Assembly: GCF_900184685.1 (NCBI RefSeq)
Contig: NZ_FXXL01000007.1
Location: 2,356,001 to 2,420,000 of the forward strand
Direction of reading: 5' to 3'
Source: Butyricimonas sp. Marseille-P3923
GTDB taxonomy: Bacteria; Bacteroidota; Bacteroidia; Bacteroidales; Marinifilaceae
Length of the DNA stretch: 64,000 nucleotides
Every line of letters begins with the position of its first letter. The stretch's first letter is position 1. The notes below the pieces were generated by a model that saw only the letters and a program-made list of their open reading frames with translations, had not been told where the DNA came from and ran no database searches. The translations under genes and the position numbers were made by a program. Positions 27,705 through 36,530 of the stretch are shown in pieces.

Positions 27705-30700
27705 TTAGAAAGTCGCTTTTATTGAAAAATTCACCGATCTGGCAAAAGGATAACTAAGCCCGCGTTCCGCCTTAACAGATGAAATTCTGAAAAGATCGTT
27801 CGCCCCCACTTCCAAACGCAACATACCCAAATGGGCTTTCTTTATCAATTCCGAATTAAAATCATATCCCAAAGTGATCGAATTCAATGTTACCACGTTA
27901 TAATCCTGTACAAAACGTTCTGTCGGATTTGTCGTTTCAATACCGTTTCTTCCGGTTTCAAGAGCTTTAAATTTAGCTTTATCACCCGGTTTCTTCCAAC
28001 GGTTGGTAAATACTCGCTTATCCACGTTTGAAGTATACAGATTGGCATTTTCAACCTTGTCAACTAAAGTCTGGTTGTATTGCTGCCCACCGAACTCGTA
28101 CATAAACGTCGTGTACAACGTAAAATTCTTATAGTTCACGTTAAAACCGAACGTTCCCTGTGCTTTCGGTTCCGTATTTCCCACGACAACCTGTTCCGAA
28201 CTATTCCATGTATAAGTAACGGAACCATCACGATTAACCAGCATCTCCTGCCCGGTAGCGGGATCTATTCCTAAAGATTTCATCGCGTAAATCGAAGTCA
28301 ATGAACCTCCCTCTTGGTATTTCGTGATAGGCTTGGAAGTGGAACCGTCATAAGCGTTTGACTCTGCAAAGTTTTTATCTACCGCATCATTATAAGCCTT
28401 CAGACTCTCGGAAACTTTCAATATCTCATTCTTATTATGAGCCAAATTGCCGAATACGGAAACATACCAATCGTTATTGCGGAATACATCGCTTTTCAAT
28501 TGAATCTCGTATCCTTTGTTCATCACTTCTCCCAAATTATCCATGTAAGTCGTGAAACCCGCTGCACTCTCGATCGTCACATCATTGATCAGATCAATCG
28601 TTTTTTTCCGGTAATAGGAGAATTCCATCTGCAACCCGCCATTAAACAGTTGTACATCTATACCCAAATCCAACTCCTTCGTTTTCTCCCAAGCCAGCTC
28701 CTTATTTCCCAACGCCATCAATGAAGCGCCAAAGCCTGTTTTATACCATTCTTCACTCAGTATCTGGTATATAGTCTGTGCCGCGTAAGGCGGGAAATTT
28801 ACTTTACCGGTCACCCCGTAAGATCCTCGGATTTTCAGCACATCAATATAACCGTATTTCTTCATAAACTCGTAATTATGAAGATTAATACCTAAACCTC
28901 CCGACCAGAAAGGAGCAAACCGTTTATCGGAACCAAATTCGGAAGAACCGTCTGTTCTCACCGAAAGATCCAACAAATAGATATTATTGTAAGTATAGTT
29001 CAAACTTCCCAACACACCGAACAAACGGGTACTGTTCTGACTTACCGTCGGTTTCTCCACAATTTCCTGCGCGTAATTGGGAGAATGTAACGAACCGGAA
29101 GGAAATCCCCTGTAAAATGCCGATGTCGTAGAAGTATGCGTAGACGTTGCGTTAATACCAATATTCAGATTGATATTGTGTCCGCTTATAGTGCGGTTGT
29201 AAGCCAAAAAAGCATTCAAATCCCAATCGAACCCGTCACCAGCACTTGTACGAAGCTCTCCCGAACTACTATTGGCCGCACTCAACACCTTACCGTTACG
29301 CATTGACTTCGGATCAATAAAATCGTCACTTTTCGTGTTTTTCTTGGTTAAACTGAATTGTCCTTTTATTTGCAAATAATTATTCACGTACCAGTTGGCA
29401 CTCAAATTATTTATCAACTCATCCACTTGTGACTTATTAAAACTCTTTAATCCGGCCTCGTACAAAGGATTCTTTAACTCCGACGAAGATCCCCCATGCC
29501 AATTAAAGGTCTGTTTCAAGTAATTCCCGTCCGCATCCTTATACTCGTCATACGGTTGCTTTGAAGTATAGTCCGAGAAAGTACCGTAAGGAGATTCTTC
29601 CGATCGTGTAATATTATAAGATATATAATTCTTTACTTGGAAAGAACCAATCCGGTAATCAATATAAAAACCAACCCCCATACGATCCCGGTAAGATTTT
29701 TTCATCACACCGTCTTCATTATTATAGAGCATATCCAACCCGAAACGAATATCATTGGTTCCCCCTTCTATATACAAACTGTGTTTATGATTAAATGCCG
29801 TTTGTAACGGCTTGGCTAACCAATAGGTATCAACACCGTGAGCAACATTGTTGAGCTTACCATTATATTCTACATCATATTTATTCTGATCAGAATAATT
29901 AGCAGCCTTATAAATGCCTGCCGCCACCTCTGCTTCCAACTTTTCCTTTGCGTTCATCAGGTTATAGTCGGTCAGATCCGGTGCCGTCACGGTTCCCGTC
30001 ATACTATAAGATACCGATACTTTACCCGGAACAGGGGCAACAGTAGTGATAACCACGACACCATTAGCCGCACGGGACCCGTACATAGCCGAAGCAGCCG
30101 CATCTTTCAGTATCGTTATACTTTCAATGCGATTCGGGTCCATATCATACAATTTCTCCACGCTAATTTGGAATCCGTCCATGATAAAAGTCGGCAAATT
30201 CGGGTTGTTTTCCAGTTCTGACTTGGAAAGATTCTTCTTTCTATCCAGATCTTTCACCCCGATACCGGAACGTCCGCGGATATACAATTCGGGCACGTTG
30301 TTCGGGTCCGAACCCCACTGGTTATTTTGCTGGATACGAAAAGAAGGATCAAAAGTCTGCAACGCTTGAATTACATTCGTTTTGGAAACCTTCAACAAAT
30401 CTTCTCTCTTCACGGTAACGGAATTTCCCGTGAAACTCTCTTTTCTGATATTGGCGTACCCGGTCACGACAACTTCCTGCATCTCTTTCACGTCCTCTTG
30501 AAGGCGAATGGATATCTCCTTTGCATCATCTTTCGGATCTTTCGGCAAACGATATTCTTTAGTAACCATTCCCACGAAAGAGAATACCAGTATCGTGCTA
30601 TCCATCTTCGGTACCTCAATCGAGAATTTCCCATCGATATCAGTCACGACACCTAAAGTAGTACCTTTGATAAGCACGGTAACCCCCGGAAGAGTTATCC

Positions 30701-31130
30701 CCTTCTCGTCCATAACCTTCCCTTTGATTTTCCTGAAAGTTTCTTTTTTCTCGTCATCACCTCCTTCCTTCTTCGAAATAACCAGAAAATCGTCTACCAT
30801 TTTACACTCCAATCCGCTGCCTTTCAGTGCCTCATTCAAAGCATCTTTGGCATTTACATTCGTCAGCCGAACGGTTACGCGTGACATATTCTTCAACAAG
30901 GTGTTATTATACACCACCACGTAACCGGACTGCGCTTCCACTTCCTTTATGATGTCTTCAATCAGAGCATCCTTAAAGGAAATACTAACTCTTTCCTGTG
31001 CAACTCCTGTTTCAGCATGTAACTGGAACAGAGTTACAAAAACGATCAATAATTGCAATCGCATAATTTTCCATAGTTTAGACCATACTTTTCCCTCCCG
31101 GAAAAGTTCATCCGTTAAATTTTTTTTCAT
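27705..31130 (-). CDS. SusC/RagA-family TonB-dependent transporter with STN domain
   Basis: 1141 residues. Signal sequence in the first 45 residues after a basic start; secretin/TonB N-terminal (STN) domain about 48-118; carboxypeptidase-like domain about 130-215 ('GVTVLIKGTTLGVVTDIDGKF'); plug about 235-350 ('VVVTGYANIRKESFTG', 'ILKDAAASAMYGSRAANGVV'); then the barrel ending in Phe. The STN domain is the part that contacts FecR anti-sigma factors, and a FecR/ECF pair lies directly upstream, so transport is probably coupled to its own induction. It forms the channel closed by the SusD lipoprotein. Confidence 0.95.
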   Translation of the reverse strand: MKKNLTDELFREGKVWSKLWKIMRLQLLIVFVTLFQLHAETGVAQERVSISFKDALIEDIIKEVEAQSGYVVVYNNTLLKNMSRVTVRLTNVNAKDALNEALKGSGLECKMVDDFLVISKKEGGDDEKKETFRKIKGKVMDEKGITLPGVTVLIKGTTLGVVTDIDGKFSIEVPKMDSTILVFSFVGMVTKEYRLPKDPKDDAKEISIRLQEDVKEMQEVVVTGYANIRKESFTGNSVTVKREDLLKVSKTNVIQALQTFDPSFRIQQNNQWGSDPNNVPELYIRGRSGIGVKDLDRKKNLSKSELENNPNLPTFIMDGFQISVEKLYDMDPNRIESITILKDAAASAMYGSRAANGVVVITTVAPVPGKVSVSYSMTGTVTAPDLTDYNLMNAKEKLEAEVAAGIYKAANYSDQNKYDVEYNGKLNNVAHGVDTYWLAKPLQTAFNHKHSLYIEGGTNDIRFGLDMLYNNEDGVMKKSYRDRMGVGFYIDYRIGSFQVKNYISYNITRSEESPYGTFSDYTSKQPYDEYKDADGNYLKQTFNWHGGSSSELKNPLYEAGLKSFNKSQVDELINNLSANWYVNNYLQIKGQFSLTKKNTKSDDFIDPKSMRNGKVLSAANSSSGELRTSAGDGFDWDLNAFLAYNRTISGHNINLNIGINATSTHTSTTSAFYRGFPSGSLHSPNYAQEIVEKPTVSQNSTRLFGVLGSLNYTYNNIYLLDLSVRTDGSSEFGSDKRFAPFWSGGLGINLHNYEFMKKYGYIDVLKIRGSYGVTGKVNFPPYAAQTIYQILSEEWYKTGFGASLMALGNKELAWEKTKELDLGIDVQLFNGGLQMEFSYYRKKTIDLINDVTIESAAGFTTYMDNLGEVMNKGYEIQLKSDVFRNNDWYVSVFGNLAHNKNEILKVSESLKAYNDAVDKNFAESNAYDGSTSKPITKYQEGGSLTSIYAMKSLGIDPATGQEMLVNRDGSVTYTWNSSEQVVVGNTEPKAQGTFGFNVNYKNFTLYTTFMYEFGGQQYNQTLVDKVENANLYTSNVDKRVFTNRWKKPGDKAKFKALETGRNGIETTNPTERFVQDYNVVTLNSITLGYDFNSELIKKAHLGMLRLEVGANDLFRISSVKAERGLSYPFARSVNFSIKATF

Positions 31131-31187
31131 AGATTTGTATAACTATTTATTTAAAATTCTCTCTTGCAGGAGAGGGTTATTAAAGAA

Positions 31188-31219
31188 AAAAAGGGGAAGA
31201 GGCCAATCTTCCTCTTTTT
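31188..31219 (-). terminator. terminator/attenuator between fecR and susC
   Basis: A 13-bp stem with one mismatch around a GGCCAA loop, followed on the minus strand by a T-rich tract. It overlaps the fecR stop codon. It would separate regulatory and structural transcripts, letting the sigma/anti-sigma genes be made at low level without the transporter. Confidence 0.75.
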
Positions 31220-32405
31220 ATTTTTTACTTATCCATATCGTTCCATCTTTTTGTATTGAAAATTTTAATGATTGAGTATTTTCCAACAATTTAAGAATAA
31301 AATCTATCGGTCTGTTACGCAAAGCTGCACCGGAAAAACAGACATCCCGTAAAGACTCGTCCGAAAAATAAAACTTCACATCATACCAACGTCCCAATGC
31401 CTCGGTAATCTCAGATAAAGGAGTGTCGTAAAAATAAAAAGTCCCGTGACGCCAAGAAGTATAATACTTCAAGTCAACCTCTTTTACCGTGATTTCCTTG
31501 GACGTTTTATCGTAAACGGCATGCTCCCCGACATTCACCCTCTTCATCGAATGATCACCCCATAGATTTATTTTCCCAGAAGTCAATGTCGCACTACAAT
31601 CCCCTTTTTCCGGATAACAGGAAGCATTAAACGAGGTTCCCGTCACTTCAATTCTCGCATCCCCCATCAACACGTTAAAAGGTCGCTTTGCATCTTTTTT
31701 CACTTCAAAATACGCCTCTCCCGTCAACTTAACTTCCCGGGTATCTTGCCCGAAGCACAACGGGTATTCCATCTTCGTTTCAGAATTCAACCATACTTTC
31801 GTTCCATCCGACAAGATCAGCATATACTCTCCCCCGCGAGGTACGACAATCTTATTATATACCAATTTACCGACTTTATCCGTTTCGCGCAAAGAATCAT
31901 AATAATTCAATGTATTACTCTTATCCCGGAATAGAATTTCCTGATCAAAATAACCGTCCCGTATCGTAGAATCACTTACATCCTTAAGATTAATCTCCCG
32001 CCCATCAGACAAATAAAGAATAGCCTTCGCTTCCCCCGGTTGAATATCGTACTTTGCAATCACGGGGATATTTGTATTTTCCGTCGTACGATCAAAAACA
32101 TAATAAGCCACGAGTCCTGCTAACAAGGGGAATACTATCGCTGCCGCGTACTTTAACCACGAATATCTCCGCATAACGGGCGACGGCTTCACTTGTTTCA
32201 TGACTTTACCCAAGGCCAGTGGTTTATCCAAACGGTCATATCCTTTTAGCAAAGCACCGCATTGAATAATTGATCGGATATCCTTATAAGCACGTTTATT
32301 CTCGTCGGAAGCCTCAAGCCATTCTCGCAAACAGGCTTTTTCTTCCCCGGAACATTCATCTCGAGAATCCCGCCATATTATATCTTCTATTTCTTCTTTC
32401 ATCAT
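31218..32405 (-). CDS. FecR-type anti-sigma factor
   Basis: 395 residues. The cytosolic N-terminus (1-80, 'IIWRDSRDECSGEEKACLREWL') binds the sigma factor; one membrane helix lies at about 86-106; the periplasmic FecR domain ('GEAYFEVKKDAKRPFNVLMGDARIEVTGTSFNA') and a C-terminal STN-like tail follow. It transmits signal from the STN domain of the SusC transporter to the ECF sigma factor encoded 58 bp upstream. Two Met codons start the frame. Confidence 0.92.
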   Translation of the reverse strand: MMKEEIEDIIWRDSRDECSGEEKACLREWLEASDENKRAYKDIRSIIQCGALLKGYDRLDKPLALGKVMKQVKPSPVMRRYSWLKYAAAIVFPLLAGLVAYYVFDRTTENTNIPVIAKYDIQPGEAKAILYLSDGREINLKDVSDSTIRDGYFDQEILFRDKSNTLNYYDSLRETDKVGKLVYNKIVVPRGGEYMLILSDGTKVWLNSETKMEYPLCFGQDTREVKLTGEAYFEVKKDAKRPFNVLMGDARIEVTGTSFNASCYPEKGDCSATLTSGKINLWGDHSMKRVNVGEHAVYDKTSKEITVKEVDLKYYTSWRHGTFYFYDTPLSEITEALGRWYDVKFYFSDESLRDVCFSGAALRNRPIDFILKLLENTQSLKFSIQKDGTIWISKK

Positions 32406-32463
32406 AATCCAATATCAATTCTTTACATAGAAGACGAAAAAAAACAGAAACGGGTGAAAGAAA

Positions 32464-33012
32464 TTACTCGAAAATCGTGAAAAAAGTAAGAAATAATTTG
32501 AAATCTTCTTTGTTCAAGCTCTCCCGAAGAAGCTTTAAGCTTCTGGATAGCTGCGTTTTGATCGTGTTCAAGGAAACATGCATTTCGTCTGCAACTTCCT
32601 TGTATTTTTTGTTATCCACGCAGATAGCGACAAACACATAGCGACATTTTTCCGGCAAAGCTTCTATCGCCTCCAACAATTTATCCATTGTAGAATCTTC
32701 CTCCGATTCCGTATGGAAAAAATATTCCAATTGATCTGCTAATGAATTTATATCAACCGTATCGTACTTTTTAGCCCGCGACAGATCAATACATGCATTA
32801 CGCACCATCCGGTATAAATAAGAACGAGCAGACATAGTCTCTGTCCCCTCCTGAAAAATATCCCAAAATCTCACGAACACGTCCTGCACGATATCCTCCG
32901 CCTCAGAAAAATCACCGCAAAACCTTACCGCATACAAGCACAAAGCCTTGTAGTTTTTGTTAAACAGTTCAACAAACAATTTTTCTTTATGTACTAATTC
33001 TGAAGACATCAC
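32464..33012 (-). CDS. ECF RNA polymerase sigma factor of the SusCD locus
   Basis: 182 residues. Sigma region 2 ('FNKNYKALCLYAVRFCGDFSEAEDIVQDVFVRFW') and region 4 ('LPEKCRYVFVAICVDNKKYKEVADEMHVSLNTIKTQLSRSLKLL') are intact, with no region 3, as in the ECF class tied to FecR and SusC. It probably drives the susC operon when the cognate FecR is relieved. The first gene of the locus. Confidence 0.94.
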   Translation of the reverse strand: MMSSELVHKEKLFVELFNKNYKALCLYAVRFCGDFSEAEDIVQDVFVRFWDIFQEGTETMSARSYLYRMVRNACIDLSRAKKYDTVDINSLADQLEYFFHTESEEDSTMDKLLEAIEALPEKCRYVFVAICVDNKKYKEVADEMHVSLNTIKTQLSRSLKLLRESLNKEDFKLFLTFFTIFE

Positions 33013-33216
33013 CTTCGTTTTTTAAGCACAATACCATCTAATTGCGCACGTAAAAATATAAAATAATTTCGGTCCATTTATTGAACATCTTATTTTTAAA
33101 TTATAAACCGACTTTTTTCTATTTAGAAACGAAGGACAATAGCATTATAAAATATCATTGCCGTTCCGATCATTCTCAACTGGATTAGTATTCTTTATCA
33201 AAAAGTTATCTCACTG

Positions 33217-33328
33217 AAATAATACCCCTTGCTCGAAGCCCTCACGAAGCTTCGCCAGAGCATCGCTACACGGAGCTATTCGAGCCACGGGGTATCTTCC
33301 GGACAGCTTCGAGGGAGGGGTATTATTT
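33217..33328. repeat. nested inverted repeat AAATAATACCCCT...AGGGGTATTATTT
   Basis: Arms 33217-33239 and 33306-33328 are complementary over 23 bp with two mismatches. A third, shorter version of the arm (TTCGAGCCACGGGGTAT) lies inside, at about 33284-33300, in the same orientation as the right arm. The left arm could therefore pair with either, giving two alternative hairpins. The interior is GC-rich compared with the flanks. Confidence 0.65.
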
Positions 33329-33364
33329 CCCAATAATTACCATTAATCTCCATGGTTATAACGG

Positions 33365-33402
33365 AAGAAACCCGCTTGATAACAAAATCAAGCGGGTTTC
33401 TT
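33365..33402 (-). terminator. terminator of the ornithine carbamoyltransferase gene
   Basis: A perfect 16-bp stem (AAGAAACCCGCTTGAT and complement) around a 6-nt AACAAA loop, 45 bp past the stop codon. Confidence 0.9.
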
Positions 33403-33446
33403 TATACAATATAATCGGGTATTTCTACCGATCATGAACCAAATCT

Positions 33447-34448
33447 TTAGTCACCCAAAGTAGCAACCATCACAGCCTTGATCGTGTGCATACGGTTCTC
33501 TGCCTCATCGAACACGATAGAATTTGCAGACTCGAACACGTCTTCGGTTACTTCCAATCCGTTCATGCCGAATTGTTTGTAAACATCACGACCTACTTGA
33601 GTATCAAGGTTATGATATGCCGGCAAGCAGTGCATGAATTTGCAGTTCTTGTTTCCGGTCAATTCCATAACTTTAGCATTCACTTGATACGGGGTCAACA
33701 ATTTGATACGTTCTGCCCATACCTCAGCAGGTTCACCCATAGATACCCATACGTCAGTGTACAGGAAGTCGCAACCTTTCACTCCTTCTTCCACGTTATC
33801 GGTAATGGTAACTGTAGCTCCGGTTTCTTCAGCGATAGCCTTGCAAGTAGCAACCAACTCGGCATCCGGTTGCAATTCTTTCGGGGCAACAATGCGTACA
33901 TCCATACCCATCTTAGCACCACCAACCATCAAAGAGTTACCCATGTTGAAACGGGCATCACCAAGATAAGCGAAAGTCACTTTGTTTAAAGGCTTATCGG
34001 TATGTTCCATCATGGTCAGGAAGTCTGCCAGAATCTGAGTCGGGTGGAATTCGTTGGTCAAACCGTTCCATACAGGTACACCTGCATATTGAGCCAATTC
34101 CTCAACAATAGCTTGTCCGAAACCGCGGTACTCGATACCATCATACATACGTCCCAATACACGAGCCGTATCAGCCATGGATTCTTTCACGCCAATCTGA
34201 GATCCGGAAGGACCAAGATAGGTCACGTGAGCACCTTGATCATGAGCAGCTACTTCGAACGCGCAACGGGTACGGGTAGAAGTTTTCTCGAAAATCAAAG
34301 CAATATTTTTACCTTTCAAACGAGGTTGTTCAGTTCCGGCATATTTTGCTTTTTTCAAATCAGCAGCCAAATCCAACATGTATTTGATCTCTTTCGGAGT
34401 GAAGTCCAACAACTTCAAGAAATTTCTGTTTCTCAAATTAAAAGCCAT
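33447..34448 (-). CDS. argF: ornithine carbamoyltransferase
   Basis: 333 residues, full length. Carbamoyl-phosphate site [14 protein letters not shown] at about 56-69; ornithine-side motif DVWVSMGE; catalytic HCLPAYH near residue 273. The sequence resembles the enterobacterial ArgF/ArgI and ArcB group rather than the succinylornithine enzyme found in many Bacteroides. With carbamate kinase encoded just upstream it may run in the catabolic direction (citrulline to carbamoyl phosphate to ATP), in which case arcB is the apt name. No arginine deiminase gene is in the window. Confidence 0.94.
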   Translation of the reverse strand: MAFNLRNRNFLKLLDFTPKEIKYMLDLAADLKKAKYAGTEQPRLKGKNIALIFEKTSTRTRCAFEVAAHDQGAHVTYLGPSGSQIGVKESMADTARVLGRMYDGIEYRGFGQAIVEELAQYAGVPVWNGLTNEFHPTQILADFLTMMEHTDKPLNKVTFAYLGDARFNMGNSLMVGGAKMGMDVRIVAPKELQPDAELVATCKAIAEETGATVTITDNVEEGVKGCDFLYTDVWVSMGEPAEVWAERIKLLTPYQVNAKVMELTGNKNCKFMHCLPAYHNLDTQVGRDVYKQFGMNGLEVTEDVFESANSIVFDEAENRMHTIKAVMVATLGD

Positions 34449-34502
34449 AACTTTATTAATTTTAGATTTATAATTTTAAATTTCAGATTCATTATTTATG
34501 GA

Positions 34503-34510
34503 CAAAAGTA
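34503..34510 (-). promoter_or_regulatory. -7 box TACTTTTG for ornithine carbamoyltransferase
   Basis: TACTTTTG on the minus strand; start near 34496, leader about 48 nt. It implies that this gene can be expressed apart from the carbamate kinase gene. Confidence 0.5.
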
Positions 34511-34566
34511 CAATATCCCATCGAGAATTAAAAACTCATTTCCAGTTTTCAACTCTCCATTTTCAA

Positions 34567-35535
34567 TTATCTTCTATCGTCCTCGTATTCCATCGTGATT
34601 TTGGAACCGTAACGTCTGTCTTCCAACTTTGTGGCTTCGGTAATCACTGATTTTTTTCCACCATTCTTAACAAAACGCAAACAAGCACGAATTTTCGGTG
34701 CCATACTTCCCTCTGCAAACACTCCTTCTTCCATGTATTTCATCGTATCGGCATAATCCAAGAATTCCAATTTCTGTTGCGACGGTTTCTTGAAGTCCTT
34801 ATAAATATAAGGAACATCCGTCAAGATATAGAACTCGTCCGCTTTCACTCTCGTACCTACCATAGCGGAAGCCAAATCCTTGTCGATAACACCTTCCAAC
34901 GGCTGGATGTCACCCTTCTCGTCGATATACACGGGGATACCGCCACCTCCGGTAGTGATCACGATATTACCTTCGCGAGCCAAACGTTCCACCAAATCGG
35001 CATTCATAAAATCTTTCGGGTCCGGGGAAGGAACCACCCGACGCCATCCGCCTTCAACCTTGATCTCTTCCTTGAAAACCCATCCTTTCTCGGCTGCCAG
35101 TTTATCCGCCTCTTCTTTCGTGTATATCTTACCCACGCGCTTGGTCGGATTCTGCATCGCCGGATCATTCTTGTCCACGATCACTTGGGATACCATCGAG
35201 ATCACGTTACGTTGCAGACCGTGCTCTTTCAAAATATTTCTCAAGTTACGTTCGATCATGTAGCCGATCTGTCCTTGCGTGAAAGCCACACAAGTGTCCA
35301 AAGGCATGGCAGCGTTACCGTACATCTCTACACCGGCAGCATTATCCATAAGCACGTTTCCTACCTGAGGACCGTTTCCGTGCGAAATAATCAAATTATA
35401 CCCTTCCTTAATCAAGTATATTAAATTTTCCAACGTATCTACCGTGTTGGCATTTTGCTCCTCGATAGTTCCTTTCTGGTTTCCTCTCAAAAGAGCGTTT
35501 CCACCTAACGCAACAACCGCTAACTTCTTTTCCAT
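34567..35535 (-). CDS. arcC: carbamate kinase
   Basis: 322 residues. It makes ATP and carbamate from carbamoyl phosphate and ADP. Glycine-rich 'VALGGNALL' and 'SHGNGPQVGN' at the N-terminus, 'VITTGGGGIPV' in the middle and 'DKDLASAMVGTRVKADEFYILTDV' are all typical of the amino-acid kinase fold in ArcC. The ornithine carbamoyltransferase gene follows 118 bp downstream on the same strand. Confidence 0.95.
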   Translation of the reverse strand: MEKKLAVVALGGNALLRGNQKGTIEEQNANTVDTLENLIYLIKEGYNLIISHGNGPQVGNVLMDNAAGVEMYGNAAMPLDTCVAFTQGQIGYMIERNLRNILKEHGLQRNVISMVSQVIVDKNDPAMQNPTKRVGKIYTKEEADKLAAEKGWVFKEEIKVEGGWRRVVPSPDPKDFMNADLVERLAREGNIVITTGGGGIPVYIDEKGDIQPLEGVIDKDLASAMVGTRVKADEFYILTDVPYIYKDFKKPSQQKLEFLDYADTMKYMEEGVFAEGSMAPKIRACLRFVKNGGKKSVITEATKLEDRRYGSKITMEYEDDRR

Positions 35536-35587
35536 TACTGATATTTTATTGTTATTCTTCTTTTTGTCTAAAAAAATTCCGAAAGCA

Positions 35588-35595
35588 CAAAGCTA
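35588..35595 (-). promoter_or_regulatory. -7 box TAGCTTTG for arcC
   Basis: TAGCTTTG on the minus strand, start near 35581, leader about 45 nt. The -33 element is not at the usual distance. Confidence 0.45.
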
Positions 35596-35775
35596 ACGAA
35601 ATTAGTTACACAAAAAATAGCCAATTTTCATTTTTATCAAATCACAAATCACTGTATATCAATTCGCTGTATAAATATTCTTCCCGTTTTTATAAATATG
35701 CAGCGCGAAAACCATGTTTTTGCCTGCTCGGAAAAAAAAATAATGGATAATGGTTCTTAACCGCCTCTTTTTTTG

Positions 35776-35783
35776 TACCTTTG
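35776..35783 (+). promoter_or_regulatory. -7 box TACCTTTG abutting the divIC-like start
   Basis: TACCTTTG fits TAnnTTTG. Its last base is only 5 nt before the A of the ATG at 35788, so the transcript would begin at or next to the start codon. Confidence 0.55.
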
Positions 35784-35787
35784 CACA

Positions 35788-36099
35788 ATGCAAGACGAAA
35801 ACAAACGATCATCGAGAAATTTGTTTCAGCGATTTGCCAACAAATACACTATCGTGGGGTTGCTATTTGTTATATGGATCGCGTTGTTCGATAAATACAG
35901 TTTTATCGATCAGTTACAGTTGCGCTCAAAAATCAGCCAGATGGAGAAAGAAAAAAATTACTACCGGAAAAAGGTTGAAGAAGATAAACGCAAAAAAGAT
36001 GAATTGTTAGGGAATCGGGATAACCTCGAAAAGTTCGCCAGAGAACAGTACTTGATGAAAAAAGAGAACGAGGATATTTTTATTATCGTAAAGGAATAG
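35788..36099 (+). CDS. DivIC/FtsB-like septum formation initiator
   Basis: 103 residues from the ATG at 35788 (MQDENKRSS). The frame extends 5 codons further to a TTG inside the promoter box, which is not used. Cytosolic N-terminus, one membrane helix (about 22-38, 'YTIVGLLFVIWIALF'), then a coiled coil (about 45-85, 'KISQMEKEKNYYRKKVEEDKRKK') in the periplasm. This is the DivIC/FtsB plan, a bitopic protein of the divisome acting with FtsL. First gene of a run with ruvX and def. Confidence 0.85.
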   Translation: MQDENKRSSRNLFQRFANKYTIVGLLFVIWIALFDKYSFIDQLQLRSKISQMEKEKNYYRKKVEEDKRKKDELLGNRDNLEKFAREQYLMKKENEDIFIIVKE

Positions 36100-36103
36100 G
36101 GTA

Positions 36104-36529
36104 TTGGGAAGGATTGTTGCTATTGATTACGGGAAAAAAAGGGTTGGCATAGCGGTCACGGATCCATGCAAGATCATCGCCAACAGTCTAACGACAGTCA
36201 AATCACACGAGGTTTTACAATTTCTACAAGATTACTGCTCGAAAGAAAAGGTAGACCTTTTTGTCGTGGGACACCCCAAACAAATGAATAACACGGACTC
36301 TGAAAGCATGACTTACATCAAGCCGTTTCTCGTCGCACTCAAACGTAAACTCCCGGACATCCCCATCGTCATGTATGACGAACGCTTCACCTCAGTCTTG
36401 GCACACAAGGCGTTGCTAGAAGGAGGAGCCAAGAAAAAACAACGTCAGGATAAAGCAGTTATCGACGCCATCAGTGCCACGATCATATTGCAATCCTACA
36501 TGGAATCACAAAGAAACATGAATATTTAA
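36104..36529 (+). CDS. ruvX: RuvX/YqgF putative Holliday junction resolvase
   Basis: 141 residues starting at a TTG codon; an in-frame stop at 36089-36091 excludes any upstream start. The RNase H-like fold shows 'VAIDYGKKRVGIAVTD' at the N-terminus and the DERFTS motif plus a C-terminal 'DKAVIDAISATIIL', with the conserved acidic residues. YqgF proteins process 16S rRNA ends and may resolve recombination junctions. The stop of the divIC-like gene is 4 bp before and def begins 1 bp after. Confidence 0.92.
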   Translation: MGRIVAIDYGKKRVGIAVTDPCKIIANSLTTVKSHEVLQFLQDYCSKEKVDLFVVGHPKQMNNTDSESMTYIKPFLVALKRKLPDIPIVMYDERFTSVLAHKALLEGGAKKKQRQDKAVIDAISATIILQSYMESQRNMNI

Positions 36530-36530
36530 T

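Larger units (their letters stand above)
33013..33446. other. 434-bp spacer with nested inverted repeats
   Basis: It holds the upstream region of the ECF sigma gene, a nested inverted-repeat element (33217-33328) and the terminator of the ornithine carbamoyltransferase gene (33365-33402). No consensus TAnnTTTG box was found for the sigma gene and no coding frame was supported. Confidence 0.6.
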
